Notes: generated by a model not told the origin, from the sequence alone. Positions 45,776-57,216 are shown, counted from the first letter of the stretch. The stretch is 64,000 nt of DNA from Trichopria drosophilae (GCA_030407085.1 CM059584.1:66039501-66103500), one strand, 5' to 3'. Made by a program: numbers and translations.

Positions 45776-48716
45776 ATATGCGACATTCCATGCCAAACAA
45801 GCCACTTTTTTGAAAATATTTATTTATTTTCATTTTTCCTACTACGATTTGTTTTGGTATGTATATACAACATATTTTACCGAATAAAAAAAATAAATAT
45901 CAATTGGTTCGAATATTAAAGCCCATTTCAAAATAAGAGAACAACAAAATTACGATTAATTTGAATTATTTTGACGCAAAGACGAATGGCAAAAAAAATT
46001 ATGTCTTACACAATAAATTTCAGTTTTTTCCTGCTCTTTCAAGAAAAAATATACATTTCTTATAAATGTTCTAAAATCGTGTCAAAAAAGCGGTTTTTAC
46101 TTTTTGATATTCAATTTTTTTACACCAGGATATCTTTAAAAATTCTAAAAAAATTTGTACAAATGCAGTTATTCAGTGTGACATACATGATGTATGAATG
46201 TAGTTGGGATGACAATTTTTTGAAAGTGAAATTAACGGTTTTAACTGATAATACAAAAATAAGTATATCGGAGTGCATGTCAGCGTATATATTTCAGGGG
46301 TGTCAACTGTTTTCCAGATTCAACCGCTTATCATTCCCTTCACGATTATCGTATCGAGTTCAATGTTTTTTTTTCATTCTAAAGGAAATTTTCACCTCTT
46401 TACCATGAAATTCCTTTCGTACTAATATACTTTTAGGTTGTTTATGCAATATAACCAAATTTTCAATACAGACTTTGAAATAGTTTTGTTGGTCACGATG
46501 GTTATTCTACTCTTGTAAAATTAGAAAATAAATGTTATATAATTAAAATATCATATTATATTATGTAGTACATACTATTGGGAAGATATTGATAGAATAC
46601 AAATAATTCTAAATAACACCACCGCCGGCATTAGCGTTATCCGAGATGTACCACGGGGAGGTTGCGGAATCGGATTTATACCTCTGTGCCGTCATCTGTT
46701 TGCTTGCGCGTTTGCATGATTCCAAAATTAATTGATAATGTTTTTTTGTGGCTCCTTTCTGTTTGCTTTCCCACTTTTATTTTTTTTCGCGTTTCTAGAG
46801 GAAAGATGGAAAAGGTTGTTGCATTTGAAAATCTCTTGACCATTAATTTTTTTTCTTCAGAACACGGAATACAGCAATGGCAGTTTTGTGTTGCTGGTAT
46901 AGTTTTTGCTGTAGAATATCTGGCCTCTAAATACTGCTTCATCGAATGGTATTCCTCTTTTGACACAAAGAAGACATCGGTCTCACGAAGGTTTCGTTTG
47001 CTCCACTCATACAGATCATGCGGAGTTAAAATTGGATTTCCATTTACTATTTGTAAGCTGGCATGACGGGCTCCTCTATTCAAAATCGCTCCGATAGAGT
47101 CGCAAGAGCGTTTACCGTGCGATGTAGCATAGAAATGGCACTCAACTTATATCTGACAATCTTTTTCGTGATGCATTAAGTTCATAAATTGAAACCGATT
47201 TTTGTACTACTGTGCAACTCCATCGGTGGCATATATGATTTTTTTCACGGGATAATTTTTCTTAATATGAATAATGATTATTCTTTGTGCCATGTATACT
47301 GCAGTTGCATTATGGTTTAAACAGTGTGATAATATCGCAAGACTTTTGTGCTTCAGTTGCATGTCTACATCTCGGTAGTAATGTACAACCGGATAAACAG
47401 AGCATTGATTATTGTTGAAGTGAAAATATTGAGCAGCATCTTGCTCTACAAAAGCATAGTTTTCAGAGAAATCCATTTGGACCAGAACTTCACCTTGTTC
47501 CAAACTTTGTTTTTTTTTTTGTAAATAAAAAACTTACCTGCTGTTTAGGAATAAAATGCAGACAGACATTCCATGAATTCATCAATAAATTCATGCATTT
47601 CCACCTTTTGAGTTTTCAAAGTTGACCTATCAACACTTTGCCATGTCCGAAATTCAATGTCATCAACACTATTATTTTCAAATATTTCTACGAGTCTCGC
47701 AGCAAGTGATTCTGTGCCAGGACACAAAATTCACTCGTCTAAATAGCAGCTTTCTGTAGGGTTTAGATAAACAGTATGCGCGATACAACCTTTATAAGTA
47801 TTTAAAGGTTTTTCAGAATTTTCAGTCAAGGTCTTTTCAGTCAATTTTTCCCCGTTTCCGTCACTTCTTCAGAAAAAAAATGATTTAAATATAAATTGTC
47901 CATTTTTATGAGAACTACAACTTTTGTGTAAAACATTTTGTGGAATTCCCAGTATTTTTGAAAATAAACGAGAAAAACCATTAAAAAATCATCTTTTTTA
48001 TGGGTTTTTCGTGATTTACACCATGAAAATCGCATTTGCGCCAATTTTCATTATGATATTTGTGGGATGTGAAAATTATTTAGTCTTACGCGCGGTTGCG
48101 TGTAGTTTAACGAGTGGACGCGCGGGGTCGCCCCGAACAACGGGATTCTCGTAGAGCACGTAGAAGTATCGGACAGTCTCTCCTGAGCAATCGCGCCGAG
48201 CAGTCGCGTGTTGTAATAAACGGTGTTGTTATAAACGATGTAATAAACGATGATTTAACGAATGTGGGGCTTGAGTTTTTATTTGCAACCTTACATATTC
48301 GAATTCATCGGACCAAAATAAGTAACAAAACATAGACGTGCTTAAAGATTTGAAGAGCTACGCTTTCAGAAGTTTATCAAAAAATTCAATATCAAAAAGT
48401 AAAAAACGCTTTTTTTACACGATCTTAGAAAATTTATAAGAAATGTATTTTTTCTTGAAAGATCAGGAAAAACCCTAAATTTAGTATGTAAGACAAACAT
48501 TTTTTTGCCATTAGTCGGTGCGTCAATGTAATTCAAATTAATCGTAATTTTGTTGATCTCTTATTTTGAAATGGGCTTTGAAGTTCGAACCAAATGATAT
48601 TTATTCGGTAAAATATGTTGTATATACATACCAAAACAAATCGTAGTAGGATAAATTAAAATAAATAATTTTTTTCAAAAAAGTGGCGCGTTTGGAATTT
48701 TGAAATGTCCCATATA
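45776..48716. mobile_element. 2.9-kb DNA transposon with about 370-bp inverted ends
   Basis: The left arm (45776-46160) and right arm (48345-48716) are long imperfect inverted repeats starting ATATGSGACATT. Between them a reverse-strand transposase occupies 46626-47727. A GC-rich block at about 48083-48300 just inside the right arm looks like a separate insertion (LTR-like, with AATAAA signals), but its ends were not resolved. Confidence 0.8.
46626..47727 (-). pseudogene. transposase of the long-TIR element, broken
   Basis: In order: an N-terminal piece (47727-47545), then EQGEVLVQMDFSENYAFVEQD, QYFHFNNNQCSVYPVVHYY, LKHKSLAILSHCLNHN, KKIIYATDGVAQ, ECHFYATSHGK and ASLQIVNGNPILTPHDLYEW, and a tail RGINPIPQPPRGTS. 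MDFSENY, ATDG and FYATSHGK look like the acidic and histidine core motifs of a DDE-like transposase family frequent in insects and cnidarians, whose formal superfamily I cannot name. Two nonsense codons fall in the same frame near 47200 and 47150, and frameshifts occur at the N-terminus and tail. Confidence 0.6.
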
Positions 48717-49158
48717 TAGCTAAGATTTGAGCTTTCCATCAAATTAACGAGTCAGTCGTACCTTGTGATGTTAAATGATTTAAATTTATTAATTGCAATT
48801 CGAAAGAAAAAGTAATCTTAAAAAACACGTAACGTTAAATATGTGAAGTTTTTCGCCTGAACATATCTTGCGAGGGATTGATAACATTCAAAGAACCTGG
48901 GTCTACACGGATAGAAATTTCCCTACGCGCAATTCAGGCTTTAAGTTACGGAACCAGAAAACGAAATTGGAGCGGATGATGAATCACTTGAGTAAATATA
49001 TAACTCGATATTTTATTTTGATATAGCAACCAATCAAATACTAATATACTTTTGTTTCAGGAAATATTATTCTAATGCATCGTTAATATGGTTCAGACTA
49101 CCACAAAGTGCATTAGAAGTCGGCCTGAATGTCACATGTTTTTATGATTAAACGCGGA
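48717..49158. other. short non-coding stretch left of the Polinton
   Basis: No gene or repeat boundary was recognised before the TACAAC target site. Confidence 0.4.
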
Positions 49159-49164
49159 TACAAC

Positions 49165-49300
49165 AGTAGAGGGGGTATGACAGTTCTGCGCCACTCGCGG
49201 TTTCGGTGGATCGCGAGGGGTACCTCGCGAATTAAGACCGCGAATCAAGACCGCGAATTAAGACCGCGATTTGATTGCGCGAATAATTATTGTCATGCTA
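49165..49300. repeat. left terminal inverted repeat of Polinton
   Basis: It pairs with 62357-62517. The inner half holds three tandem copies of the 13-bp unit CGCGAATTAAGAC; the right repeat has more copies, which explains its extra length (161 versus 136 bp). Confidence 0.9.
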
Positions 49301-49315
49301 CCTCTCCCCCCTCGA

Positions 49316-49890
49316 AACACATGGATGGTACACGAGTTGAGACGCGCCTCAAATCCATTAGTCATTCCCATCTTTGGGAAAACACGTGTACCTTCGACCC
49401 TCTGGCGCTCCTGGCCTGGCAGGTCGGTTTTTCCTACATCTTTGGAAAAACACGTGTACTTTCGACATCTGGCCTTCGGTTTTCCCACCACTCATTCGAA
49501 GCGTGCTTGAAAAGCGCCGGGGAGGTCGGCTTCGGCGCCGACCACCCTTGGAAAAACACATGTAATTTCTAAGAATATTACATAATATGTTGGGACCTAT
49601 AACTCGTAAAGATGGTATACGAGTTGGAACGCGTCTAAAATCCATTAATCATTCCCATATTTGGGAAACACATGCAATTTCTAAGAATATTACTTAATAT
49701 GTTGGGACCTATATCTCGTAAAGATGGTATACGAGTTGGAACGCGTCTAAAATCCATTAATCATTCCCATATTTGGGAAACACATGCAATTTCTAAGATT
49801 ATTACATAATATGTTGGGACCTATATCTCGTAAAGATGGTATACGAGTTGGAACGCGTCTAAAATCCATTAATCATTACGTTAATCATCG
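49316..49890. repeat. 112-bp subterminal tandem repeats
   Basis: Three close copies of a 112-bp unit start at 49554, 49666 and 49778, each with TATGTTGGGACCTATA, GGTATACGAGTTGGAACGCG and ATTAATCATTCCCATATTTGGG. Diverged partial copies extend left to 49316, where the intervening sequence is GC-rich. Open frames across this block are shadows. Confidence 0.85.
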
Positions 49891-49931
49891 ACCCTCTTCT
49901 ATTTCTTCACAATAATCTCACCAGCGAATCA

Positions 49932-49938
49932 TATAAAT
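49932..49938 (+). promoter_or_regulatory. TATA-box candidate
   Basis: TATAAAT 87 bases before the first Polinton start codon. Confidence 0.4.
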
Positions 49939-50024
49939 CCTATAGAACCACGGAGCTATCAGTTTCTATTCAAAATTCACGCTCCGTAGTTCTCCATCGT
50001 TCTCTACAAAATAAAGAAAAAGAA

Positions 50025-50753
50025 ATGGAAGTAGAACGATCGCTCGATGAGCTCTATACGTGGGTCGAATATAAATATTATAAAATAAAAAATTATAACG
50101 AATCCACGAATATTCGCGAGTTTTATGAAAGTTGCGACAGTGCAATTGAAAGTTTACGACCATATACAACGACATCAGTGGAACACAAAATCGAAAACGC
50201 TGTGGAGTTATCAGTCAACCGCCTCATTGCCATGCAAGAGAAAATTAAATCGATGAATTTGAATACACAGGAGAAAGACAAGGATACTGATAATGATGAG
50301 AGATTCGATCATCTGGATTCCGATATGGAGCAGGAGATGAGCAACATTTTAGATTCGTTTTCTCCACTCTTCATTTATGAGGAAGTTGATTCACCTTTCG
50401 AAAATCGCATAAAAACTGGAATCGCGATCAATTTTGAATATTGGGATTTAAATCATTTCTTTGATGCTGTAAAATTAAAAGTGTTCGATACTCTACGCGT
50501 AGCTTTCAAAGAGTACCAGTGTGTGAATGTGTGCATAGTTTTCGGGGGAGAGGTGTGTGATATAGAAACAACGCTACACTCTATTGAGAATTTTTATAGT
50601 GGATATGAAAAATTAGATATCACTTCAAATTTAAACAAGTGGTATGAAGAAAAAATAAAATCTCAGATTTCATCAGATCTTGAAAATCTCTCACCCGATT
50701 TTGAATATCAAGACCCCCTATTTTTTCAAATTCAAATATGTAGGATTGTATAA
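50025..50753 (+). CDS. Polinton protein, divergent duplicate of the polymerase N-terminal module
   Basis: This intact 242-codon frame starts at the first ATG after a TATA box. Its second half (NRIKTGIAINFEYWDLNHFF, CVNVCIVFGGE, TSNLNKWYEEKIKSQI) aligns with the next gene's N-terminal module (NRLRTSLVVNIKYLDPAQFF, NVKVCIVFSGQ, TSNLTEWFDERVKAPI). The N-terminal helical parts also resemble each other. It therefore looks like a tandem copy of the N-terminal region of the Polinton polymerase protein, ending before the polymerase proper. Its role is unknown; in this protein class that region may be linked to a terminal-protein or DNA-binding function, but this is inference. It is one of the few genes in the element without a visible lesion. 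Confidence 0.6.
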   Translation: MEVERSLDELYTWVEYKYYKIKNYNESTNIREFYESCDSAIESLRPYTTTSVEHKIENAVELSVNRLIAMQEKIKSMNLNTQEKDKDTDNDERFDHLDSDMEQEMSNILDSFSPLFIYEEVDSPFENRIKTGIAINFEYWDLNHFFDAVKLKVFDTLRVAFKEYQCVNVCIVFGGEVCDIETTLHSIENFYSGYEKLDITSNLNKWYEEKIKSQISSDLENLSPDFEYQDPLFFQIQICRIV

Positions 50754-50911
50754 GTGCTATTCAACTCATCTATTCGAATAGCTATGCCCATGTGTGCAAG
50801 TCCAACCTGAACTACTCCTGTGAATAGCTTTTTACGTGACGGGGGGCAAACTAATAGATAGTTAATGATCACCCCACTACATAGCTCGAAAAGCTCTACA
50901 AATACGACGTA

Positions 50912-50920
50912 TATATAAAT
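50912..50920 (+). promoter_or_regulatory. TATA-box candidate before polymerase gene
   Basis: TATATAAAT lies 77 bases before ATG 50997 and at a spacing similar to the TATA box of the preceding gene. Confidence 0.4.
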
Positions 50921-50996
50921 ATGGTGCCAGTATATCGAAAATCTCAAGTGTTGACGCGCTGAAGAATCGACGTTTTTGTTTTACCAGAGTCTACCC

Positions 50997-53900
50997 ATGT
51001 TTTATTACATCAAAATGGTTGATGTGCGGAAAGTTTTTAATTCCTGGGAGAGGTCCCTCACAATGGTGTATCGCACCCTGGATGAAGATGCTACTTTGGA
51101 TGAGTTCCGTAACTTCATCGAAGAGTGCCGCGGAACCGTCGACAAAATATATAAGTATATAAGATTAAATCGCGGTATTCCAATAGGTACAAAAGCGTCC
51201 ATAGAATCGCGAGCACATCGCATCTTAGGACTCAAGGCTGCAGCATCAAGGAATTTGATGCAAAAGAAGGGAAAGGGACCCCGAGGAAATCTCGTACTCG
51301 AAGAAAATGTGCAATCCGCCTTCAATAATCGCCTTCGTACCAGCCTGGTGGTGAATATAAAGTATTTAGATCCTGCACAGTTTTTTGAAGAATCAAAAGC
51401 TGTAATAATAAAATACGTGCATGGTGCAATAAGTGATTTCAATAATGTGAAAGTGTGCATCGTGTTTTCGGGACAGTTTGGTGCATGGGGAGCAGGAAGA
51501 TAATAAATACTTTAGTAATAAGTACGTAGCACTATGTGCTACAAGTAATTTAACAGAGTGGTTCGACGAAAGAGTGAAGGCACCCATTCTTTCATCACTT
51601 GAAGACTTTCAAGAGCGCGACTCGGGCTGCGCATTATCTGCCATAAATTCGCTCACTATACAAGTGCCAAAATATAATCCAATGCGTGCTGGACGATGGA
51701 TCGACTTACCCAAGTGGATCAGAGATAAAAAGGCCGTGAACAATGTGCATGGTTTCGAAGACGATTGCTTTAAATGGGCAATTCTTTCTGCTCCCTTTCC
51801 TGTAAAATCACAGGATCATCCGCATAGGCGATCATCATACATAGAGCACGCGGAAAAAATTAAATTTACCGGTATTGCTTTCCCTGTCGCACTGAAAGAC
51901 ATTCCGAAATTCGAAAAGCTGAAAGAAATCTCAGTGAATGTCTTTATGATAGCCGATGAGAACGAAGTGCTTCCTGTACACTTGACTACTGATGAAAAGA
52001 ATAGGCACATCAATCTACTCCTTGTGTCTGAAGAACGGAGGAAAATCCCACGACCCTCCTCATCTTTTGTTTTGGACGATGTCGAAGTCGAAGAAGATGA
52101 CAGGATCAATCATCATTATTGCTGGATAAAAAATTTATCCCGATTAGTGAGCAAGCAGTGCAGCAAACATGATGGGGGGGAAACATATCTGCAATCGCTG
52201 TCTCCACTATTTCCACAGTGCAGAAAACCTCGCCACACATAAACTCGAGTGTGGAAAGAAAAATGATTGTGCGGTAAAACTTCTCGAAACAAAAAACAGC
52301 ATTTTAAAATTTAAAAGTTTGGGTCGAGCCATGCCGGTACCCTTCATTGTTTACGCTGACACCGAGTGTCTCCTCGGGAAAGTAGACTCGGAGACAGCAC
52401 CTAAGTTGGCCTATGAAGAGCATAAAATATATAGCGTAGGATACTACCTGGATTGTAACCACGACTCGTCGTTGTCCCGTTACCGTTCTCTCACCGGGGG
52501 TCCGACTCTGCTACCTGGTTTGCCAACGAGCTGAAGAAGTTGGCCGATGAAATTAATCAGGTAAACCCTCACTTTATATAATTGATATCATTATTTATTC
52601 TTATTTAAAACATCATAAAAATTATACACAATTAATACAAATTAAACTTAAACTAATATAATACACTTTATATTTTCAATTATTCGTCAATCTTAATTAA
52701 TAGTGGATGACTAGTGGGACTGTGCCCTCAAGCATACTCAAGTAGAGTTACAATTACTCACCGATATCGATATGGTAATGTTTATTGAACGTGGTATAAG
52801 GGGAGGTCTTTCGCAGTGCTCGTACAGATACGCGAAAGCGAATAATAAATATATGCCACAATATGACCCATCAAAAGAGTCAAAGTATTTAATGTACTTT
52901 GATGTTAATAATTTGTATGGATGGGCAATGAGTCAATCACTGCCTACCGGAGGTTTCCAATGGGTTGACAATGTCGATTTCGAAAATGTACCCGATGACA
53001 CGGAAATTGGATACATTCTCGAAGTCGACTTGACCTATCCTGGAAACAGCCGAAATTACTCGCTACATTAAATGACAAGGAACGGTATGTCATACATTAT
53101 CGGCGATCGTACTTGAAACAGGCGATCGCCCACGGTATTGTTGTGAATGAGGTACATCGCATTCTGCAATTCAAGCAGTCTCCATGGTTAAAGTCATACA
53201 TTGACTTGAATACCAAACTCCGCACAGTTGCGACAAATGATTTTGAAAAAAATTTGTATAAATTGATGAACAATGCGGTATTTGGGAAAACCATGGAGAA
53301 TGTTCGTAAAAGAGTGGATGTAAGTTTAAAATCGAAATGGGATGGAAGATATGGCGTTGAAGCGTTCATTTCGAAACCAAATTTTCATCGAATAGTAATA
53401 TTTGGTGAAGACTTGGTCGCGATACAACTAAAAAAATTAGAAGTAGTTATAGATAAGCCTATATATGTCGGAATGGCTATATTGGATATTTCTAAAACAA
53501 AATTGTATGAGTTCCATTACGATTATGTTTTAGAAAAATTTAAAGAAAATGCGAAACTATTGTATACCGATACCGATAGTCTTATTTATGAATTTAAGTG
53601 TAGCGATATTTATGATTGTATGAAACGCGATATTAATATGTACGATACGAGTGATTACGAGAAAAATAATGAGTACGGTATGCCACTAGTCAATAAAAAA
53701 GTATTAGGGTTAATGAAGGATGAATGTAGTGGAAAGTTAATGACCGAGTTTGTCGGACTCAGGTCAAAAATGTATGCGTTGCGTGTGTTAGGCGAAGGTG
53801 AGAAGAAGAGAGCGAAAGGTGTGAAAGAAGTCGTCGTCCGAAAAACAATCACTTTCGACGAATATTTGGACTGTCTTTTGACCGGGTGTGATAAGGTACG

Positions 53901-54049
53901 AGAGCAGCGGTGTATACGCTCAAAGCTACATAATGTATTTACAGTCCAAAGTTGCATTAAATCCTCACGATGATAAGCGATACTTGATCGCTGGTAGTAC
54001 AGATACTCTACCGTGGGGACATAACGACATTATGGAAATAGATGAGTAG
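50997..54049 (+). pseudogene. polB: protein-primed type-B DNA polymerase (Polinton PolB), broken
   Basis: The start is ATG 50997 or 51015. The N-terminal module runs to about 51480, shifts frame, and continues with VPKYNPMRAGRWIDLPKWI, FKWAILSA and NHHYCWIKNLSRLVS. After a shift in a G-run at 52174-52180 come a zinc knuckle CNRCLHYF..H..C and exonuclease motif I (YADTEC, near 52360). Another shift near 52500 and an AT-rich gap (52561-52740) follow. The palm continues with motif [13 protein letters not shown], motif B YKLMNNAVFGK, motif C LLYTDTDSLIYE (near 53566), EFVGLRSKMY, and the tail ending GHNDIMEIDE at 54049. Exonuclease motifs II/III and much of the region before motif A are missing. 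At least five lesions show it cannot be active. Confidence 0.9.
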
Positions 54050-54105
54050 TGTGTGTGTGTGTGTGTGTGCTATACAAACAAAAATTATTAATAAATTAAT
54101 TAAAT

Positions 54106-54156
<51 letters not shown>
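54049..54156. repeat. (GT)n and (TA)n microsatellites
   Basis: A GT run at 54049-54069 and a TA run at about 54112-54156 lie between the converging polymerase and coiled-coil genes. Confidence 0.9.
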
Positions 54157-54158
<2 letters not shown>

Positions 54159-54181
54159 TTTATTCTTACCATTCCCCAATC

Positions 54182-54970
54182 CTAATCCTCGTCCGGACCG
54201 GATTCGAAATAAGTTGCGTCCGAGTCGATATCTTCAGGTTCATCATCGTTGCCACATTGCCATGGTAAACCGTACTGTTCATATACGGTTTGAAGGTCGA
54301 CTATCTCTTCCATTCTCCTTTTCTCCCTCAGCTTTATTCCTCTTCTGAATTCATTGAGGTATTGACGCAACTCTGCGTCAATTGTGAATTTCCTCTCTGC
54401 GGCTTCTTCCTCCAACGCCATTATTTCCCTTTTCAAGGATTCGTTCTCATGATGCTTGCGCATCTTTCAATCGCGAATGACGCGACGACATTCGCATGAC
54501 CCGTTATTGAGGACATATTTAAAGTCCCTTCTCCGCCACTGTTGAGTACTCCAGTACTCAATTCGGGCGATTTTTTTTCTAAAATCGCGCTTCAATTTGC
54601 GCACAGCGTCTTGAAGCGCGATATTAACCTCATCACACTGATTTTTTATCATGTGCTCTGAGGCATAGATGGATTCCCAAAAGGAATCCTCCTTCATTTC
54701 TTCCTCCGCATGGCGATGGTCCATCGATTTCTTCACCACTGCCAAGTGGTGAGGAATTTCGGAACCAATCAACGTTGACAATTGCACACGCACTCCACTT
54801 ATGAAGGCGTCGCTTTTTCGCCTGTACTCAAGTACTCGCAACATTTTATCAAAAGAAAACTCGGGTTTTTTAATACAATGTTGCCTGCGAGAAGCAAGAA
54901 GTAGATTTTGAAATCTCTTCAACTCGAACTCGTACATATATACCAAAAAATATGCTAAGGAATGCAACAT
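54182..54970 (-). pseudogene. Polinton coiled-coil/basic protein with one nonsense codon
   Basis: Two adjacent frames, 54970-54467 and 54463-54182, are in the same phase and separated only by TGA at 54469-54467, so they form one gene of about 260 codons. The protein is rich in charged residues with heptad-like Glu/Lys/Leu stretches (SLKREIMALEEEAAERK) and has an acidic C-terminus (DDEPEDIDSD). It lies tail-to-tail with the polymerase. I do not recognise a family; a core or structural role is only a guess. Confidence 0.5.
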
Positions 54971-55040
54971 TTAGAACCTTTTTGACGTAGAATTTTTTCA
55001 ATCTGGTAAACATCTGGATTTTTTTCTTAGTACGTTGCAG
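54970..55040. repeat. partial duplicate of the integrase C-terminal coding sequence
   Basis: Positions 54970-55040 repeat 55189-55254 with few changes and a 5-6 base insertion (shared AGAACCTTTTTG.CGTAGAA and AACATCTGGATTTTT blocks). In addition, a 27-bp unit containing GTAATAAATGTTTCTTG is directly repeated at 55089-55115 and 55116-55142, across the end of the integrase frame. The two together indicate a local tandem rearrangement. Confidence 0.8.
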
Positions 55041-55119
55041 CAAAAATCTTCCTTCCAACTATTCAACCATCATTCGTTCCACTATATTAGTCTTGAAGTA
55101 ATAAATGTTTCTTGCAGTC

Positions 55120-56048
55120 TTAAAGTAATAAATGTTTCTTGTCGATCCATGAGTTGTACTTATGTTCAAAGCCCAACCATACAAACGCTTTAGAACCTTT
55201 TTGGCGTAGAATTTTTTCAATCAGGTAAACATCTGGATTTTTAGTACGTTGCAGTTCATATTCATAAAATCCGTCTGATATTCGATTTCCATCCCTGTCT
55301 TCTAGTAAATATGTTACTGGACTCGTTTTCTTAACTTGTATTATTTTAAACACTTCAGTCGTCCAATTTGGTGTATACCCCTTTTTAAATATATGTTTAA
55401 ATTTATTTATACGAACTTGTTGACCTAGTTTCAACTTTGGATGAATCTTTTCGTTCACAATTACATTATACACGCGTTCCAATAGTTCTTTTTCATTGTC
55501 TTTATTCACATCTTGCGGCTTCATTTCAATATTACGATGTGTGCTATTGTTATAATCATTAACCAAGTCTGGTAAGATATGGAGCCATTGATAATTACCA
55601 TGAAGGCTAAACTGTGGCCACATTTCATTTTTCAAAGTACGATTAAAGCGTTCGCAAATTGATGCTTTTAGATTACTGTATGTAGAATATAAATTGATAT
55701 CATGTGTTTTCATTAAATTTGAAAATTTTGAATTATAAAATTCTTTTCCATGGTCGGTATGTAGATTCTTTGGAATTCGACCCATTTCAAATATCGATTT
55801 CATGGCAGCTGTGACGTCATCGCCAGTCTTTCTTTTTACTGGGCGGGCCCATGCATACTTAGAGAATACATCGATGACAGTTAACAAGTATTTGTAACCC
55901 TTATTTTCATCTGCATATGGAATCATTTCTACAAGATCAGCTTGCCAAGTTTCATCTAATCCGCGAATATCTACTCGCCGTCTGTATAATTTTTTCTTGC
56001 TGGTTTATGAAGCTCCTTCACGACTTCTTTCTTCTCTTTAAAAGTCAT
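55120..56048 (-). pseudogene. int: Polinton integrase (RVE core, C-terminal chromodomain), frameshifted
   Basis: It catalyses strand transfer of element ends into host DNA. From ATG 56048-56046 the basic N-terminus (KEVVKELHKPARK) runs into a one-base shift in an A-run near 55992, then continues to 55120. The catalytic triad is visible: Asp in WQADLVEM, Asp in LHTDHGKEFYN and Glu in CERFNRTLKNE. The tail YLIEKILRQKG..FVWLGFEHKYNSWI is a chromodomain, common in Polinton integrases and thought to aid targeting. Apart from the early shift the core is intact. The very C-terminus coincides with the duplicated 27-bp unit, so its natural end is uncertain. Confidence 0.9.
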
Positions 56049-56140
56049 TGTTGTTAAACAGATAAGGCAACGTCTTGATTAAAACTGTTGGGTGGATTGT
56101 TGCAGATAGTTTATTTATTCACATTTTTCAGACTAACTAA

Positions 56141-56758
56141 TTAATTCTCCCGTAAGGAGTACAAATGTGAAATGTCCCTCTTCAGAACATCAGTTATTGC
56201 ATTAATCTTCTTTAAGGCTTCACTGTTTTTATTGACATTTTGTTCTAGGAGAAAAATTAATTTCTCAGCATCGTGAGCTACAGTACTACTCTCCCTTATG
56301 TCATAGATGTGTTTTTTCAAGTCTCCTTCTATATTAGCAATATCTACCGTAAGACTATCAATCAAACCATTATTTTTATTCAAATCATCTTTATTTTTCT
56401 TTACTTCCCGCTCTAAGACAGTGATATTATTCGTAAGATTGCTAAGAGTATAATTATTTTTATTAAAATTATTGGTATGTTTAGTTATTTCCTGATGTAA
56501 TTCAATAGTATAATTTCCGATATCTGAAGATATAATCCGCCTCTTTTCTATTTCATTGTAATTTTTATTTATATCTTGTTGCATTTTATTTATACTTTTT
56601 TCAAAATATTTAATCTTCTCATTATTTTTAATTACACCTTTACACAGCTCATCTAGTTGCTGTTTAATATCGCGAATAGATGTGTTGCATTAAGCACTAC
56701 GAGCAGCAATATTTCGCAAATGCTTTACTGCGAGCGGTGCGGGGTTCAGGATCTGCAT
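56141..56758 (-). pseudogene. Polinton coiled-coil protein with one nonsense codon
   Basis: From ATG 56758-56756 the frame reads MQILNPAPLAVKHLRNIAAR, meets TAA at 56692-56690, and then stays open to 56141 as a protein built of Asn/Lys/Glu/Ile heptads (NKNYNEIEKR, LEREVKKNKDDLNKNN). It is almost entirely predicted coiled coil. It lies just upstream of the integrase in the same direction, so the two may share a transcript. The function is unknown; long coiled coils of adenovirus-like elements can be fibre or core components, but I cannot show this. Confidence 0.5.
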
Positions 56759-56822
56759 AAAAAATAAACACATTGGTTGCACGTAACACTATTATATATT
56801 TGTCACCTTCACATAATCCAAA

Positions 56823-57216
56823 ATGGCACGTTTATTAGACCATGTGCGTCCCATGGAAAATGCGCGACCGAATAATTCACCTACTGACGGAATAGTTTTC
56901 CAGTTCCTGATAAACGGTTATGAAAATATATATCCTTGTTGGATATAATGCGACAGAGCGGAAGAAAAAATCTTTATTGCGAGCACGCGTTTGCAAGAGC
57001 TACAGCGTATCACTACCGGATATCTTACCGAACAGTAATCGGAAAAGCGCGAATTACAACATCGCTAAATCGATAAGGCGCACTTACAAATATTCTTTGT
57101 TAAGCCGCGACAATGATGCGCTTGTGTATCTCGTCGAAGTCGGTACCATAGAATGCGACAAATTCTCAGTTCACGCATACATACGTGAACAGATGTGTGG
57201 AACATTCTCAAAGTAA
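56823..57216 (+). other. small Polinton frame(s), possibly one frameshifted gene
   Basis: A 41-codon frame from ATG 56823 (GIVFQFLINGYENIYPC, TAA at 56946) overlaps a 98-codon frame at 56920-57216 (DALVYLVEVGTIECDKF). They may be halves of one small gene. A reverse-strand frame at 57065-57352 competes for the same DNA, and I cannot decide between them. No family is recognised. Confidence 0.3.

Noticed and set aside
48083..48300. GC-rich block resembling an LTR, with AATAAA signals
   Set aside because: I could not find TG..CA ends with a matching target duplication, so it is not called as an LTR.
49129..49645. Frames of 63-147 codons on both strands
   Set aside because: They cover the Polinton terminal repeat and subterminal tandem repeats; coding there is unlikely.
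49554..49890. Regular 112-bp repeats considered as a CRISPR-like array
   Set aside because: The repeat is the whole unit without variable spacers, and the context is eukaryotic.
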